From NCBI RefSeq assembly GCF_002102265.1, contig NZ_LQPG01000055.1, forward strand, positions 1 to 64,000: a stretch of 64,000 bases of DNA, given 5' to 3'. Position numbers and translations under genes: made by a program. The notes beneath the pieces were generated by a model. The model saw only the letters and a program-made list of their open reading frames with translations. It ran no database searches and was not told where the DNA came from. The stretch is from Mycolicibacter longobardus (GTDB taxonomy: Bacteria; Actinomycetota; Actinomycetes; Mycobacteriales; Mycobacteriaceae). Positions within the stretch are counted from its first letter, which is position 1; each line of letters opens with the position of its first letter. Of this stretch, positions 63,224 through 64,000 are shown in pieces.

Positions 63224-64000
63224 CCACCGTTCGCGATCTGGATCCGGTGACCCCGCTGTGGCGGGCCGCGCAGGTGTTCCGGCTGCTGAGTTGCCTGTAC
63301 GCGCTGGGATTTCAGTTCGCGATCAACGACGACCTGCGCCGGCCCGGACTGGCCTGGCTGTTGTTCGCCGGGCTGATCGGCTGGAGCGGACTCTGCGCGG
63401 CCGGCTACCTGCGCGGCTTCGCCCGCCGCCCGGCGTGGGTGATCGCCGACATCGTCGTCGTCGCTGCCCTGATGATCTCCACCGACCTGGTCGCCTCCCC
63501 GCAGTGGGAACTCGACAACCAGTCCTGGCCGACGACGCTGTGGGCCAGCAACGCCACCGTCTCGGGCGCCCTGCAGTTCGGCCCGGTCGGCGGCATGGCG
63601 GCCGGGGCCGTGGTGGCCGCGGCCAACGCCGTCGTCAAGGGCTACCTGAGCCTCAACTTCGGCCGCAACGCCACCGTGATCGTCGAGGTGGCCCTGGGCC
63701 TGGCGGTCGGCATGGCAGCGCAGACGGCACGGCGGGCGCACGACGAGCTGCAGCGGGCGACCCGGCTGTCCGCTGCCACCGAGGAACGCGAGCGGTTGTC
63801 CCGGCACGTCCACGACGGTGTCATTCAGGTACTGGCGCTGGTCGCCCGCCGGGGACGCGAGATCGGCGGCGCCACAGCCGAGTTGGCAGAGCTGGCCGGC
63901 GAACAGGAACGTGCGCTGCGCCGCCTGGTGAGCTCCGCCGATCTCAGCGCAGACACCGATGCCACCGATCTTCGGGCGTTGCTGAGCCGTCGCGAGGACG
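63220..64000 (+). CDS. MacS-like sensor histidine kinase, cut by the window end
   Basis: Partial, 260 codons visible. It starts MTTVRDLDPVTPLWRAAQVF with a GTG overlapping ackA. A block of hydrophobic segments (about residues 20-160; for example GLAWLLFAGLIGWSGLCAA, WVIADIVVVAALMIST and VIVEVALGLAVGMAAQ) forms a multi-helix membrane domain. A coiled helix then carries the HisKA_3-type dimerisation motif ERERLSRHVHDGVIQVLALVARRG, where the His in RHVHDG is phosphorylated. The HATPase domain would follow outside the window. The MacS-type layout suggests a two-component sensor whose partner regulator is probably next. A link with acetyl phosphate is possible by location only. Confidence 0.85.
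   Translation, partial: MTTVRDLDPVTPLWRAAQVFRLLSCLYALGFQFAINDDLRRPGLAWLLFAGLIGWSGLCAAGYLRGFARRPAWVIADIVVVAALMISTDLVASPQWELDNQSWPTTLWASNATVSGALQFGPVGGMAAGAVVAAANAVVKGYLSLNFGRNATVIVEVALGLAVGMAAQTARRAHDELQRATRLSAATEERERLSRHVHDGVIQVLALVARRGREIGGATAELAELAGEQERALRRLVSSADLSADTDATDLRALLSRRED

Noticed and set aside
1..64000. tRNA, rRNA, CRISPR arrays, transposase genes or phage genes
   Set aside because: I looked for typical signatures (tRNA ends, regularly spaced repeats, DDE or integrase motifs) and saw none. A computed search would be more sensitive.

Overview
The window is high-GC DNA from a mycobacterium. It carries a chain of genes in the order I remember from the M. tuberculosis H37Rv region Rv3304 to Rv3274c, read here in the opposite orientation: a Rv3304-like gene, lpdA, glpD2, a Rv3300c-like pseudouridine synthase, nei, lhr, usfY-rsbW-sigF, accA3, sufE-like, sseA, maf, accE5, accD5, birA, two membrane-protein genes, purK, purE and fadE25. 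All H37Rv comparisons are from memory, not from a search. The species is not determined; it is not the tuberculosis complex, because much of the content between these landmarks differs.

Layout. 1-14.5 kb: a DUF559/AbiEi-like gene flanked by inverted repeats, lpdA with a translated repeat inside it, glpD2, a pair of paralogous secreted proteins where H37Rv has phoY1, a pseudouridine synthase, a lipoprotein with a 51-bp minisatellite, and the nei-lhr repair pair. 14.5-44.2 kb: an accessory stress island around the sigF operon. 44.5-50.4 kb: the acyl-CoA carboxylase block accA3 / sufE / sseA / maf / accE5 / accD5. 50.5-57.9 kb: an FdhF/YdeP-type molybdoenzyme, birA, a PH-domain protein, a GtrA protein, purK-purE and fadE25. 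57.9-64 kb: a DinB-fold protein, a class V aminotransferase, a heptad-repeat coiled-coil protein, pta-ackA, and a sensor kinase cut by the window end.

The most striking feature is the island. I found SigF-type promoters (GTTT, 15-17 bases, GGGTA-like) in front of about fifteen of its transcription units, including two places where divergent genes have back-to-back sites. The genes behind them form a coherent stationary-phase or stress programme: KatE catalase with a HAD phosphatase, a PfpI protein with a PLP decarboxylase, a CsbD-like and a ChaB-like protein, a glycosyltransferase, a pyruvate-oxidase-like enzyme, F420-type oxidoreductases, a covalent-type uracil-DNA glycosylase (UdgX), hemophore-like secreted proteins, and several small membrane proteins. 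Proteins able to control SigF (STAS, HATPase, MEDS-HATPase) and signal-input proteins (GAF-ANTAR, PAS-ANTAR, GlnR-like regulator) are mixed in. A separate heat-shock cassette (MerR/HspR-like regulator, Hsp20, J-domain protein) has its own inverted-repeat operator.

Decay and mobility signs: a one-base frameshift in the pyruvate-oxidase-like gene, a 3-prime remnant of a UDP-glucose dehydrogenase gene, and a mycobacterial palindromic repeat present both inside the lpdA reading frame and as a tandem pair that supplies the stop codon of the ChaB-like gene. I saw no rRNA, tRNA, CRISPR array, complete insertion sequence or prophage.
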